In this document: positions 1-11,054 of the stretch, piece after piece | How the letters are laid out: each line of letters begins with the position of its first letter | Numbering within the stretch: the first letter of the stretch is position 1 | NCBI GenBank assembly: GCA_028571685.1 | Contig: CM053152.1 | Span: 25,428,001-25,492,000, forward strand | Length of the DNA: 64,000 bases | Reading direction: 5' to 3' | Origin: Heterohyrax brucei | Lineage: Eukaryota; Chordata; Mammalia; Hyracoidea; Procaviidae | Notes under the pieces: generated by a model | Database searches by the model: none | Told to the model about the DNA's origin: nothing | Seen by the model: the letters and a program-made list of their open reading frames with translations, nothing else | Translations under genes and position numbers: made by a program

Positions 1-77
1 AGAACATTAGAAGCAGACTGGGTAAATAACTGAAGAACTGATTGGCATAGTCAAGTATTAGCATACAGTAAGTAAAA

Positions 78-280
78 CAAAACCAGTTGCCATCAAGTTA
101 ATTCCGACTAATGTTGACCTCGTGTGTGTCAGAGTAGAGCTGCTCCACAGGGTTTTCAATGTTTAGCTTTTTCAAAGTAGATCTCTAGATCTTTCTTCCA
201 AGGTGCCTCCTGGTGGACTTGAATCTTCAACTTTTCAGTTAGTAGCTAGAAGGTGTAACCATGGCACAACCACGGGACTT
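78..280 (-). repeat. AfroSINE, old copy
   Basis: The + strand shows the reverse complement of the SINE tail (ccagttgccatcaag) followed by the body (agagtagagctgctccacag) and a decayed tRNA-like head. It is heavily mutated, so it is an old copy. Confidence 0.8.
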
Positions 281-282
281 CT

Positions 283-1864
283 TACATTGAGTATTTGGAT
301 TTACTGTGGCTTAGGTTCAAGCTAATTATCTCAGTAATGCAGAGTGAGGATACTGTGTTAGATTACTCTGTCAAAATGAACAACCTTGGGACAATCTAAG
401 ACGGTGGCTTAATTATATGCATTACTCCATCTCCCTACAGTGAAGAACCAAAAAACTAAGTGAAACAGATATGGACGACAATCAGGGAACGCAGAACAAC
501 AAATGGAAGTATGAAAAATTAGATCGAACAGTGAAAAGAAGGAGAAATGAAATAAAAACATGTAATGAGGAGACTTAAGGACTGTAGGAGCCCTGCCAGC
601 CATCCCTGTTCAGTGTGGCCATCTGCAGACAAGTGAGCAAAGTCCTTGGTAGAGGATCACAAGAAGGCAACTTCACAGAATCCCTAATAGGAGACAGGGT
701 TAGTAGACAAACCTGAAGCAAAGCCAACGTGAAGAGAGAGCATAAACTGGATCCATGCAGGAGAACAGGAGAGAATCCCAGGGATCTGGGTGACCACAGA
801 GCAGGAAGGGAGCCAGAACCATGGTTTGGGTGGTGGCACTGGCAGAATTGAGGATCCTTGGAGTGATGGCAAGCGACACCTTTCCTGAGTAGACACAGGA
901 GAGCAGCTCCCTGTCATGTTCGGTCATGGCTGCGTCCTGATTGCTGGGCATGCTCTGCAGAGACTAGAACAGTGTTCCCCTCCTTCCCAGTCCCCACTCT
1001 CTAAGTGACCAGTGGTGAGCCCCCCCTGCTCCAGCCTCTGCCTGGTGATCAAAGGCATGTACTTCTGCTTCTTCAGCCCTGTGACCAGAGGTGTGCACCC
1101 ATCTTTGCCCATCCCTCCACCACCCAATCTGTCCAGCAATCCCTGACTCACTGCAACTGACAGCACAAGTTTCCAGGTCTTGTATCCGGTGACCAATGAC
1201 CTGTACACCCTCTCCCCAATCACTTGGCAACCTGTGATGGCAACATAGACCACTCAACCCAGAAACCAACAAGAGTGCTTCCTGCACACAAGTCCCAGTG
1301 ACTGGCCAGAGAGACACATTACTTCACCAGCAACATCAGTCACATCCTGACAGGAACTATCTGCACATTTCCCAAAAGATGAGCAGAGATCCCAGGGCCC
1401 TCATCTAACATCAACTCAGCTGCAGTGTCAGACATCTCATACCCAAAAAAATCTCAGCAGCCTATCTGCACTTGCTCAGAAATAATTGATACCTCACTAC
1501 CTATTGAGTGAGATAACAGTTCATAGATACACAATGGGCTTACCCTGTCCTTTTGGGTTGCAGTTCCTCACAGAGACCTCCTGCCCTGCCCTCTAGGTAA
1601 CACACTAACTGTAAGCACCAACCAAAAAGGACTCTATTGTCCTATAGGAGCTATGGAGGGATCTGGACCACCCAATACAAGGCATTCAATATCAGGGAAA
1701 GAGCCTATTCTCCCATGTCTACTCAATTCAAGCCTAACCACAGAGAAGTCATACATGGACCATGGACCAATCATACCCACTAGTGACAAAATCACCTGCA
1801 GCCAATAAATACCATGAAAGTTACATGTAGACTAGAACTACAAAACAACAACAATTATAATGAT
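283..1864. other. Unclassified 1.6-kb stretch, possibly an old L1 5' UTR or ERV interior
   Basis: No gene is recognised. The stretch is moderately GC-rich and CpG-poor, with only short chance ORFs, including two overlapping minus-strand frames of 109 and 117 codons. It lies directly upstream of an L1 5' end and its texture resembles a retroelement untranslated region, but I cannot match it to a family. Assignment as an older L1 5' UTR is inference only. Confidence 0.3.
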
Positions 1865-2070
1865 ATGGAGGCAGAGCCAAGGTAGCAGAGTATACAGACC
1901 CTTCACATGAACCCACTAACAACAAACACCCAAAATAACAAATGAATCCGGACATATCACATACTAGGAGCTCTGAACATCAAGGGAAAAGTTGAAAAAT
2001 GGGACTGAGCACCAGGGAAGGGAGAATAATACTAGAACTACATAGAATTACACAGACCTGACCTGTTAGG

Positions 2071-2600
2071 TGTTGTGGATTGAATTGTGTCCCCCCAAAA
2101 ATTTGTGTAGCCATGTGGCTAGGCCATGATTCCCTATATTCTACAATTGCCCTCCATTTTGTGACTTTGCTGTGCTGTATGTTAAAGGATTAGGGTTGAA
2201 GTGTAAATCCCTTTGTAAGATCATCTCCATGTCCCACTGTAAAGGGAGTTTCCCTGGAGTATGGCTTACAACACCTTTAATCCTCTCATCCTACAAGAGA
2301 TAAAAGGAAAGGGAAGCAGGAAGAGAATTGGGAACCTCACACCATCAAGAAAGCAGCACCAGGAGAAGAGTACATCCTTCAGACCTAAGATTCGTGCAGC
2401 AAGAGGCTCCCTGGACAAAGACTGATACAATACCAAACTTTTCTCCAGAGCCAACAAGGGGGAAAGCCTTTCCCTGGAGTGGACATACTGAATTTGGGCT
2501 TGTAGCCTAGCCTATTGGACTATGTAAGAATAAACCTTCCTTTGTTAAAGCCATCCACTCCTTGGTATTTCTCTTTTAGCAGCACTAGCTGACTAAAACA
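2071..2600 (+). mobile_element. Solo LTR, ERVL-MaLR-like (afrotherian type)
   Basis: It begins tgttgtggattgaattgtgt and ends gctgactaaaaca, the TG...CA ends and flanking words typical of MaLR (MST/MLT1-like) LTRs. It interrupts the L1 5' UTR, which resumes at 2601. The 5-bp flanks (ttagg/ctggg) match poorly, consistent with age. Related copies in this window lie at 11741-12346, 22080-22574 and 22580-23098. No internal retroviral sequence adjoins it. Confidence 0.75.
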
Positions 2601-3424
2601 CTGGGAGACAGCTACAGTCACCACAAGGTGGGCCAAGTTTTGAGGTTGGTGGGCATCCTTGCCTCTCAGGAGTAATTGTCTGGACAATCCACTCTCACCT
2701 CCAGAACCAGCAACTGATAGCAACAGAATGTCAAATGCTAAGTCTTCCCATGTAACCTACCATGGACAAATCTAACTGTTCTCTCTGACGTTGTCCTGTC
2801 TCCCTTCTCCAAGTACTCCTCTTTTTCTTCCCTACCCGTGCCCACCACTAGAGTCTGATGCCATTAACTGAACTGGAAATGGTCCCCTTCAAGGCCACAT
2901 TGAGATATTTTCCTCCTCCTTTCTCTGCAGTGAACCTGGCGCTGGATTCTAACACCATTAACTGAATAGGAGGAAGTAATCCTCAAGCCTCCCTTGAGTC
3001 ACTCTCCCCCTATATCCTTGGCACTGTGTCTGGCTCTGGATTATGACACCATTAACTGAGCTGGAAGTAGGACTTCTTAAATCCACCCTGAGCCATTCTC
3101 TGATATGCAGGGGGAACAATTTAGTAAACTATGGGAAGGGGATTGAATTCTGCTGACTTCCCTAAACTGGAAAATCAGGGCAGAAACTGTTCCTTCATCT
3201 AGATTCAGACATAAAGGGATGTAGTATCCTCACAGACACTCAGGGATGAATGTTAGCCCTCTGCCTTTTTCAGTAGCTGCAGCACCTGTGCCTATACCAA
3301 TCACACCTACCCATCTTGGAAAGTAATCAAGAGTCTGCACCACAGACTTAGTGTCTGAGTTCCTGTAGATGTGAGCTGAATCAATATAATAAAAGTAAAC
3401 CATACACTTCAAAACAAGAAACTA

Positions 3425-4335
3425 GCACACAATAGGCAATTTACTGACGGCTCAGAAAGAGTCTATATTGAAGCACTTAAAGGGGTAGACCATGATCTCT
3501 TCAGAAACTCTCAAAACAAAGAATCAAATTTTCTAAAGGGCAAGAACTTTCTGGAATTATCAGAGGTAGAGCACAAAAGATTAATATTTAGAACTCGTTA
3601 AGAGGAAGGAAATGAGGCAAAGTGCAGCAAAGCATAATGATAAATTGAACAAGCTGCAAGAAAGCATTGAACAGCAAGAACTAGAAATTCAGAAAATTAA
3701 TACCAAGCTACACAATTAGACAACTCAATAGAAATTTAAAGGAGCAGAATTGAGGCAGAGGAAGAGCAAACTGGTGAGACTGAAGATAAAGCACATGACA
3801 TCAAAATATAAGAAGATAAATCAGATAAAAGAACTTTAAAAAATAAACAAACATTAAGAATTATGTGGGACTATATGAAGAGAAATAATCTATGAGTGAC
3901 TGGAGTACCAGAATGGGGAGGGTGTGCTGAAAACACAGAGAGAATTGTTGAAGACTTGCTGGGAGAAAAACTTCCGGGTATCATGAAAGACAAGAAGATA
4001 CCCATCCCAGACTCTCACTAAACTCCACACAAAATAGATCCCCAAAGAAAGTCACCACAGCATACTAAAATCAACCTCATCAAACCTAAAGATAAGAAGA
4101 CACTTTTAAAAGTGGCTAGAGATAAAAGAAAAATAAACTAAAAAGAGGAATGCATAAGACTAAGCTCAGACTACTCACTAGAAATCATGTAGACAAGAAG
4201 CCAAAGGGATGACATATGCAAAGCCTTGAAGGAAAATAATTGCCAGCCATGAGGTATATCCAACTAAATTGTCTCTAAAATATGATAGTGAAATTAGGAC
4301 ATTTTCAGACAAACAGAAATTTAAGTAATTTGTAA
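3425..4335 (+). pseudogene. L1 ORF1 relic of copy a
   Basis: The sequence aligns by eye with the ORF1 of the full-length L1 at 37201-38106. Shared blocks are the 'agaggtagagcacaaaagatta' region and the 'gaagacttgctgggagaaaa' region upstream of the RNA-binding half. L1 ORF1p is an RNA-binding trimeric chaperone of the L1 particle. Here the frame is broken by many stops and small indels, so no protein can be made. Confidence 0.7.
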
Positions 4336-4789
4336 ACAAACAAACAAAAATTACAAAAAAATACTAAAGGGATTCCTTTGCTTAGAAAATCAAAAATAAC
4401 AGTTAACCCAAGACTAGACCACAGAACACAGCAAATGGATGTCAACTCAAATAGGTAAATCACAAGAATAAATCATTGACAAAACACTGAAAATAGGGAA
4501 ACAGAAATGTCATTATGTAAACATCAAAACAAAAAAGAAGGATCAAAAAATAAATGTATTCCTAAATCTTTCATATGGAGAAGTCAAGTTTGTATAAAGA
4601 AGTTAAAGGCTGGGTCAAATTCAGAAAAATAGGTGTAAATATTAAGGTAACTGTAAAGGAAAATGTCAATCCTAAAAACCATGAAATCTCAACAAACATA
4701 AAACCACTATTAAAACAATGAAAATAAAATATATAAAGAAAAAGATTCAGCACCGAAAATTGAATGAAACAAAGAATAGTCTACAACAT

Positions 4790-6534
4790 ACAACAAAAGA
4801 TCTTGGAATGACAGCATTAAGCTCATAACTATCAGTAGACATACCAAATGTAAATGGAATAAATGCACCAGTAAAGAGATGAACAGTGGCAGATTTGGGG
4901 AAAAAAAAAAAAAAAGCCCCATGTACATACTGCCCACAGGAGATACATCTTAGATTCAAAGACATGAAAAAATAAAACTGAAAGGGTGGAAAAAATATAT
5001 CAAGCTAACAACATTCAAATATAGGGCAGGAGTGGCAAACTTCTTCTCTAATAAAATGGACTTTAGGGGGTGGATCCAAGATGGTAGACTAGACACACAT
5101 GGACAAGGATGGTCTCTATTGCTAAAAGTTTCAATACAGAAGCAGGACTTAACAATACTAAATATGCACCCAATACCATAACATCTAAATATATCAAACA
5201 AATACTGACTACACTGAAAAATAAGATAGATCACCATGGGTTATAGAAGAAATCAAGGATGAAATAAATTTATGAGATCAAAGGAGAATGAAAATACACC
5301 CTACCAAGACCTATGTAATACAGCAAAAACAGTGCTCAGAGGTCAACTTATCTCTATAAATGCACACAGCTGGATGGAGAATGGACTGAAACCAAAGAAT
5401 TAACCCTACAACTTGAACAAGCAGAAAGAGAAACAAAAGAATTTGGGGGACACCAGAAGAAAACAGATAATAAAGATTAGAACAGAGCTAAATGACTTAG
5501 AGATTAGAAGAACAACTGAAAAAAAGAACAAAACCAAAAGCTATTTTTTTTAAAAAAAAAGATCAACAAAATTGATAAACCATTGGCTAAACCTACAAAA
5601 AAAAATTAGAGGAAACAATCTGAATAAGAAATGAGACAGGAGACATCACAACAGACCCAACTGAAATCAAAAGGATCATAACAGAATACTACAAAAGACT
5701 ATACTCTAACAGATTTGAAAACATAGAGGAAATAGACAAATTTCTGGATTCATATCATCTACCAAAATTATCACAAGAAGTAGAACAACTTAATAAAACT
5801 ATCACAAAGGAAGAGATTGTAAAAGTCATCAAAAAGCTGCCAACCACAAAAGTCCTGTCCCAGATGGTTTCCCTGGAGAATTCTACCAAAGTTTCAGAAA
5901 AGAGTTAATTCCAGTACTACTAAGACTATTTCACAGCATAGACTAGAGTGAAATACTCCCAAATACATTCCATGAAGCCAGCGTAATACTAATATGAAAG
6001 CCACGGAAAAATCCACAAAAAAGAAAAATTACAGACCAATATCACTCATGAACCTAGATGCAAAAGTATTCAAGAAAATCCTACCAATATAACTCAACAA
6101 CACAGCAAAACAATAATGCATTATGACAAAGTGGGATACATATGAGGAATGCAAGGCTGGTTCAACATCAGAAAAACAATTCATGTGATCAACCATATAA
6201 ATAACACAAAAGATAAGAATCACTTGATTTTGTCAATTGATGCAGAAAATGCATTTGACAAAGCCTAACACCCATTTATCCTAAAAACTCTCATTAAAAT
6301 AGGAGTAGAGAGGAAATTCCTCCGAGAAATAAGGGGCATCTATGCAAAGCCAACCACTTACATCATTTTGAATGGAGACAGACTGAAAGAGTTCCCCTGG
6401 ATAATGGGAACTAGACAAGGATGTCCACTCTCACCACTTGTATTCAACATAGTACTAGAAATTCTGGTTGGAGCAATTAGACAAGACAAAGAAATAAAGG
6501 ACATCCGCTTTGGCAAAGAAGAAGTACAGAGAAA
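4790..6534 (+). pseudogene. L1 ORF2 relic of copy a (endonuclease and partial reverse transcriptase)
   Basis: The endonuclease region reads approximately NVNGINAP near 4850. The RT region carries an [14 protein letters not shown] stretch near 6233-6260 and [11 protein letters not shown] near 6408-6440. ORF2p normally nicks DNA and copies L1 RNA. The copy stops before the FADD catalytic motif and is disabled by stops, an A-tract at about 4899-4914 and a 35-bp foreign segment at 5066-5100. It is non-functional. Confidence 0.8.
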
Positions 6535-8040
6535 ATTTTTGAAGATTTCTTGGCAGATAACTTTCTAATGTGAAAGATGAGAAGGTTTCCATCCAAGAAA
6601 GCTCAACAGTAGACCGCAAAAGAAAGTCATCAAGATGTCATACTCAAACTTTCTAAAACCAAAGACAAAGAAAAAATTTTGAGAGTAACTCATGAAAAAT
6701 GAAATATCACCTAAAAAGGACACCAAATAAGTGTAAGTGCAAATTTCTCAGTAGAAATCATGTAGACAATAAGGCAATAGTATAGCATATGTAAAACTCT
6801 GAAAGAAAAGAATTGCCAGGCAAGATTATATATACAGCAAATATGTCTTGCAAATACAGTGATGAAACTAGAATAAACATAAATTAAGGGAATTCTCAAA
6901 AACCAGACCAACCTTACAGAAAATATTAAAGTGAACCCTTTACTCAGAGAACCAACAAATATCAGACAACAACCTGAGATTAAGGCAACCACAGCGTTAC
7001 CCAGATTCCAATCCAGAAAGGGATTCAAAAAGGTAAACTAAAGCTGTAAAACTGAAAACAACACCACTCCCACTAAGCCAGGAACTCATAGCCCCCAGTC
7101 TGGTGGCACCCACCCCTTGGCCTAACAACTGCCCAAATGGATTCACAGGCTTGCCAACAACCTCCATCTCATTTGTTACACACACCACTGCCTTACTGAC
7201 CTAGTTGGCACACACATACATACTAACATAAGGCAGGCAGAGTTCACAGCTGAAGCTCATTTTAATCAGCAGTAGCCAAGGTGAGAATTGCTGATCTGGG
7301 ACATTTGACACAACCTAAGCGTGTGGCTCACAACTCAATTCAAGATACCTACCCCATACAGAATAGACTCCAAAAGAAAGCCACCAAGACATATCACAGT
7401 CAAACTTACCAAAACCAAAGACAAAGAAATAACCCTAATTATGACTAGAGATGAACAGAAAGAGTCAACAAAGCCAAAAGGTGATGATTCTTTGAAAAGA
7501 TCAACAAACCATTAGACGAGCTGACTAAAGAAAGACAGAAGAGGAAGCAAATAACCTGAATAAGAAATGAGACAAGTAATATCATAACAGGACCAGTGGA
7601 AATAAAAAGCATCAAAGATCAAAATATAAAACCTAAAACAATGAAGATCATGGAAATAAACAGGGATAACACTAGCAATACTAACATATGGCATAAGTAG
7701 TATACAAACCGTAACAGTGAATAAACACCAGAAGAGAAACTAGATAACTGGGAGCTCCTAAAAATGAAATATTTGTATTCATCAAAGAGCATCACAAGAA
7801 AAGTAAAAATAAAATCCACAGACTGGGAAGTAATTTCTGGCTATGACGTGACCATGAAGTGTCTAATCTCTAAAATCTACTAAATACTTCAACACTTCAA
7901 TAACAAAAAGACAATCCAGTTTAAAAAATGGGCAAAAGATTTTGTCAAGACAGTTGACAAAGAAAATAGACAGCTAACAGACACATGAGGAGGTGCTCAG
8001 GATCATTAGCCGTTAGAGAAATGCAAATAAAAACTACAAT
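6535..8040 (+). mobile_element. L1 fragments (copy b), rearranged mosaic
   Basis: Pieces occur in an order no intact L1 has. About 6535-6900 is the ORF1 second half, and 6900-7040 an ORF1/ORF2 spacer. About 7040-7310 is UTR-like. About 7311-7440 is again ORF1 RNA-binding region (RHITVKLTKTKDKE). From about 7441 it is ORF2 (KINKPLDELTKE). Near 7605 it jumps about 1.65 kb forward within ORF2. It ends near 8040 in the ORF2 C-terminal region. All frames are broken. Confidence 0.75.
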
Positions 8041-9681
8041 GGAAGATGTGGAGCTGAGATGAAATGAATCAATTTTACATGACATTGTAGGAGCCCTGAA
8101 CACCGAAAGGAAAGTTGAGACATCAGACTAAGTGATAAGGAAGGGAGAGTAGGTCCAGAAGTACCTAGGACTGGCCAGACCTGACCTGATGGGAATCAGC
8201 ACCCTGCAGGTGAATCAGTTGCAGCAAGCGTGGTGAGTGGAGCAGTGACTTTGAGAAAGCATCTTCCTTAGTGGAAGAGATCAAACAGAGGAGAACCCAC
8301 TCACTCCTCCAAAATCAGTGAAAAGTGGCATTCAATTGTCAAAAGCTAAGTGGTTTTCATCCAGCCTACCATGTGCGTGGATATAAAATTTTCCTTCAGG
8401 ATAAACCTCCCTTCCTGGGACTGTGCCCGTCTCCAAAGTCTAGGCTGGAATTAAGAGAAATTAAGCATGCCTGGAGTCATTCTATTAGACTTGGAGAGGG
8501 AACAATTTAACAAATAAGGGGGAGAATAATAATAATACTCTGCCAGCTCCCCTAAGCCAGGAAGTCAGGGCAGAAACAGTTCCTTTGTTTAGGCTTAGGC
8601 ATAAGGGGACACATTCTCCTCTCAGACACTCACAGACTGCTATAAGCTTCCCACCTTTCTCAGCATGGACAGCCAGATACATGTGCCTAACCCAATCACC
8701 TTGGCCCCTCCAGATTAAAGGAGAGAGCCTACACTACACACTTGGTAAGCTACTATCGGGACAACTGAGCTGAATGCTACAAAAAAAGTAAACAGAAGCC
8801 TGAGCTCACAAGTTAGTAACAGTCTAATCATCTGGTGAGAGCATATTAAAGCCTCAGACACTAATAATTACACTAGCTCACATGACTAGCCTATTTCGGC
8901 ATTTCAAAACAAAACAAGAAGCTAGGATAGAGCAAACAAATAAATACACAACTTATTGATGGACCATAGACAACAATCAATATGATGGTGTCAAAAAGCT
9001 CACAAAACACTTAAGAAATTTTCCAGATAAAGAGAACTTCCAAGAATTATCAGAGGTAGGATACAAAAGATTAATGTTTAGAGCTTTTCAAGAAGTCAGG
9101 ACAATCAGAAAAAATGCAGCAGAGCATGTGACAAAACGAATATACTGCAAGAAAGCATAGAGGCAACAATTTTAAATTTAGAAAATTAGTATTAAAACTA
9201 AAAAATTTGATAACAGTAGAAAGTCAGTGGAGAAGAACTGAGACAAAGAAAGCTAGAATTAGAGAGACTGAAGATAAACCAGCTGACACAAATACATTTG
9301 AGCAAAAATCAGATAAAAGATTCAAGTCAAATGAAGAAACACTGAGAATTATGTCAGATTCTATGAAGTGGATTGGAGTATCAGAACAGCAGAGGACAAC
9401 AAAAAATGGAGAGAATCATTGAAAATTTGTTGACTGAAAGCTTCCCTAAATCGTGAAGGGTGAGAAGATGTCTATCCAAGATGCTCATAGCACTCCACAC
9501 AAGGTAGATCCCCAAAGAAAGACATCAAGACGTATTGTAATCAAACTTGCCAAAACTAAAGATAAGAATTTTAAAAGTGGCTAGGCATAAACAAAAAATA
9601 ATCTTCAAAGGAGATTCAATCAAACTAAGCTCATACTACTCAGCACAAATCATGCAGGCCAGAAGGCAACAAGATGATATA

Positions 9682-10247
9682 CGAGGACTGCCAATTAAAT
9701 TCATAAACTCATCCTAGAAAAGGTGGTACATTCCTCATTGCTAAATAACAAACACTATGGTCACATTTTCAAAGTACTCCCCTTGGGAAGCTGTGCACCG
9801 TTGGCAGTGCCTAATTCACTGTTCAAAGTTATTATAGAACTCATTTTCCGGAATAGCCATCAGAGCTACCGTCATATTACCCTTGATGTCCTGAATGTCA
9901 TCAAAATGTCTTCCTTTCAATATTTCCTTTATCTTCAGATACAGAAAAAGGTTATTGGAGGCCAGATCAGGTGAGTAGGGAGGATTTTCCAATAGTTATT
10001 TGTATTACGGGCTAAAAACTCCCTTACAGACAACCATATACAATTAAGTTTGTGAAATTGCCACCTCGCCACCACGCATAATGACAATTTCAGAAACTGC
10101 TCCAAAATTGCTTTGAAGGATGGACTAAGTGCTGGCATCAATGCATAGCTTTCCAAGGGGAGTACTTTGAAGGTGACTGTAGTGATATTCAGCAATGAGG
10201 TATACAGCACATAGAACAATCAAGTTCACAGACTTGTCAGGCTTCAG
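9682..10247. mobile_element. Fold-back mariner-type MITE, copy 1
   Basis: The left arm (about 9690-9840) and right arm (about 10085-10245) are inverted repeats of one another. Each contains the words 'cctcattgct', 'tcaaagtactccccttgg' and 'caaag..attttgga' in opposite orientation. The core (about 9860-10000) resembles the reverse complement of a mariner transposase 3' region (gtcatcaaaatgtcttcc, ggccagatcaggtgagtagg). It lies in an L1 ORF1 after a TA dinucleotide at 9680-9681. It is non-autonomous. Confidence 0.75.
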
Positions 10248-10287
10248 ATACAAAACCTTGAAGGAAAAAAAATATTGATAACCAAGA

Positions 10288-10328
10288 TGGATGAGTCGGA
10301 TCCGACTCGACGGCACTTGGCTTTGGCC
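10288..10328 (+). mobile_element. 41-bp insertion of the AfroSINE/RTE 3' tail
   Basis: Only the terminal motif of the SINE/RTE tail is present (gtcggatccgactcgacggc), inside L1 ORF1. It is bracketed by identical 8-bp direct repeats aaccaaga at 10280-10287 and 10329-10336, so it looks like an extremely 5'-truncated retrotransposition. Its CpGs are intact, which suggests it is younger than neighbouring repeats. Confidence 0.65.
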
Positions 10329-10414
10329 AACCAAGAATTATATACTCAGCAAAACTGTCTCTCAAATATGACATGAAAATTAAGACATTTCAGGATAATT
10401 AGAAATTCAGAGTC

Positions 10415-11050
10415 ACAGCAAATGGTCCCAACTCAGCAGGAGCGGATGCTCACTGAGGACCAAAATGACACGGGGTAAAGACAACCCAGAAGATAGAGAG
10501 ACCCACATGAGTGGATGCCTACATCGACTTGGGACTAGAAGAAGCAGATGGTGCCCAGCCACCACCAGTGATAGCTGCGATGGAGCTCACTTAGTTGAGT
10601 CTCACTGGCAACACAAAAATAAAAAGGGGTGCATCCTGAGATCTCCACTAAAAGATGCCAATTGATGGTCCAGCAGTTTTGGGGTTCCCCGGGGAGCATG
10701 GCCCCTGGCCCTGATGCTGCCCTTGCTCATAAATCATAACGAAGGTCCACTCTTCGGACACGCATGGATTGGACTTGGTGAAGCAGGGTGACCATATATT
10801 GGATGCACTTTATGGTTCTATACATCTATAGGATATCATCCTGCTGACCTCTGGCTGAAGGAAGGAGAGTGGGTGGAGAGGAGGACAAAGGAGACTGTTG
10901 AGAGGATGAGACACGTATGGAGCAGAGAGGAATAGTGTGCTGTCACCGGACAGGGAGAGCACTGGAAGCTGCGTATAGGTGGGCATGTAAATTTATACGA
11001 GAATGTACATTTTCACTCAGTCATATTAAATCAAAAAAATTAAAAAAAAA
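10415..11050 (+). mobile_element. L1 3' UTR and A-rich tail of copy c
   Basis: This stretch is colinear by eye with 42655-43260 of the full-length L1: 'gtcccaactca', 'agaagaacaagg'-like text, a stretch around 'ggtgcatcctgagatctccac', and 'gcatgtaaatttatacgag' before the A-rich end. It is described separately because it follows ORF1 directly with no ORF2. Confidence 0.8.
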
Positions 11051-11054
11051 AAGA

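Larger units (their letters stand above)
1865..6534 (+). mobile_element. L1 LINE (copy a), 5' UTR to reverse transcriptase, decayed
   Basis: The 5' end is a degenerate L1 start (ggcagagccaaggtagcag). It is followed by a 5' UTR split by an LTR, an ORF1 relic (about 3425-4335), and an ORF2 relic running through endonuclease (about 4790-5250) into reverse transcriptase (to about 6534). The RT block retains the [15 protein letters not shown] motif near 6408-6440. At about 6535 the RT ends abruptly and sequence matching the middle of an L1 ORF1 begins, so the 3' end is missing. It has many stops and frameshifts. Confidence 0.85.
8960..10412 (+). pseudogene. L1 ORF1 relic of copy c, interrupted by transposon insertions
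   Basis: ORF1-like blocks are visible at about 9050-9090 (attatcagaggtaggataca), 9440-9560 (region rich in Lys codons followed by gtcaaacttgccaaaac-like text) and 10331-10412 (IIYSAKLSLKY). The frame is destroyed by stops, by the mariner at 9682-10247 and by a short SINE-tail insertion at 10288-10328. No product is expected. Confidence 0.65.
8041..11050 (+). mobile_element. L1 LINE (copy c) with ORF2 missing, HAL1-like layout
   Basis: A 5' UTR (about 8041-8950) parallels that of copy a ('ggagccctgaacaccgaaagg' region, 'agacctgacctgatggg'). An ORF1 relic follows (about 8960-10412), interrupted by a mariner and a 41-bp SINE-tail insertion. At about 10415 the sequence passes directly into L1 3' UTR, matching 42650-43260, and ends in an A-rich tail at about 11030-11050. 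No ORF2 sequence is present between them. Whether this is one element or two joined fragments is not certain. Confidence 0.7.

Noticed and set aside
924-1317. Overlapping antisense frames upstream of an L1, considered as an ORF0-like gene
   Set aside because: ORF0 is known from primate L1 5' UTR antisense promoters. There is no evidence this stretch is homologous, and it is not even certain to be L1.
5066-5100. RNA splicing as the explanation of the L1 5' end inside ORF2
   Set aside because: There is no GT donor after the 35-bp block in the full-length copy (it continues ctcctc), so a spliced-and-reintegrated L1 is unlikely.
9682-10247. Retroviral or RNA gene reading of the conserved text around ggccagatcaggtgag
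   Set aside because: The same text occurs in three copies with TA flanks and inverted arms, so it is a mariner-type DNA transposon.
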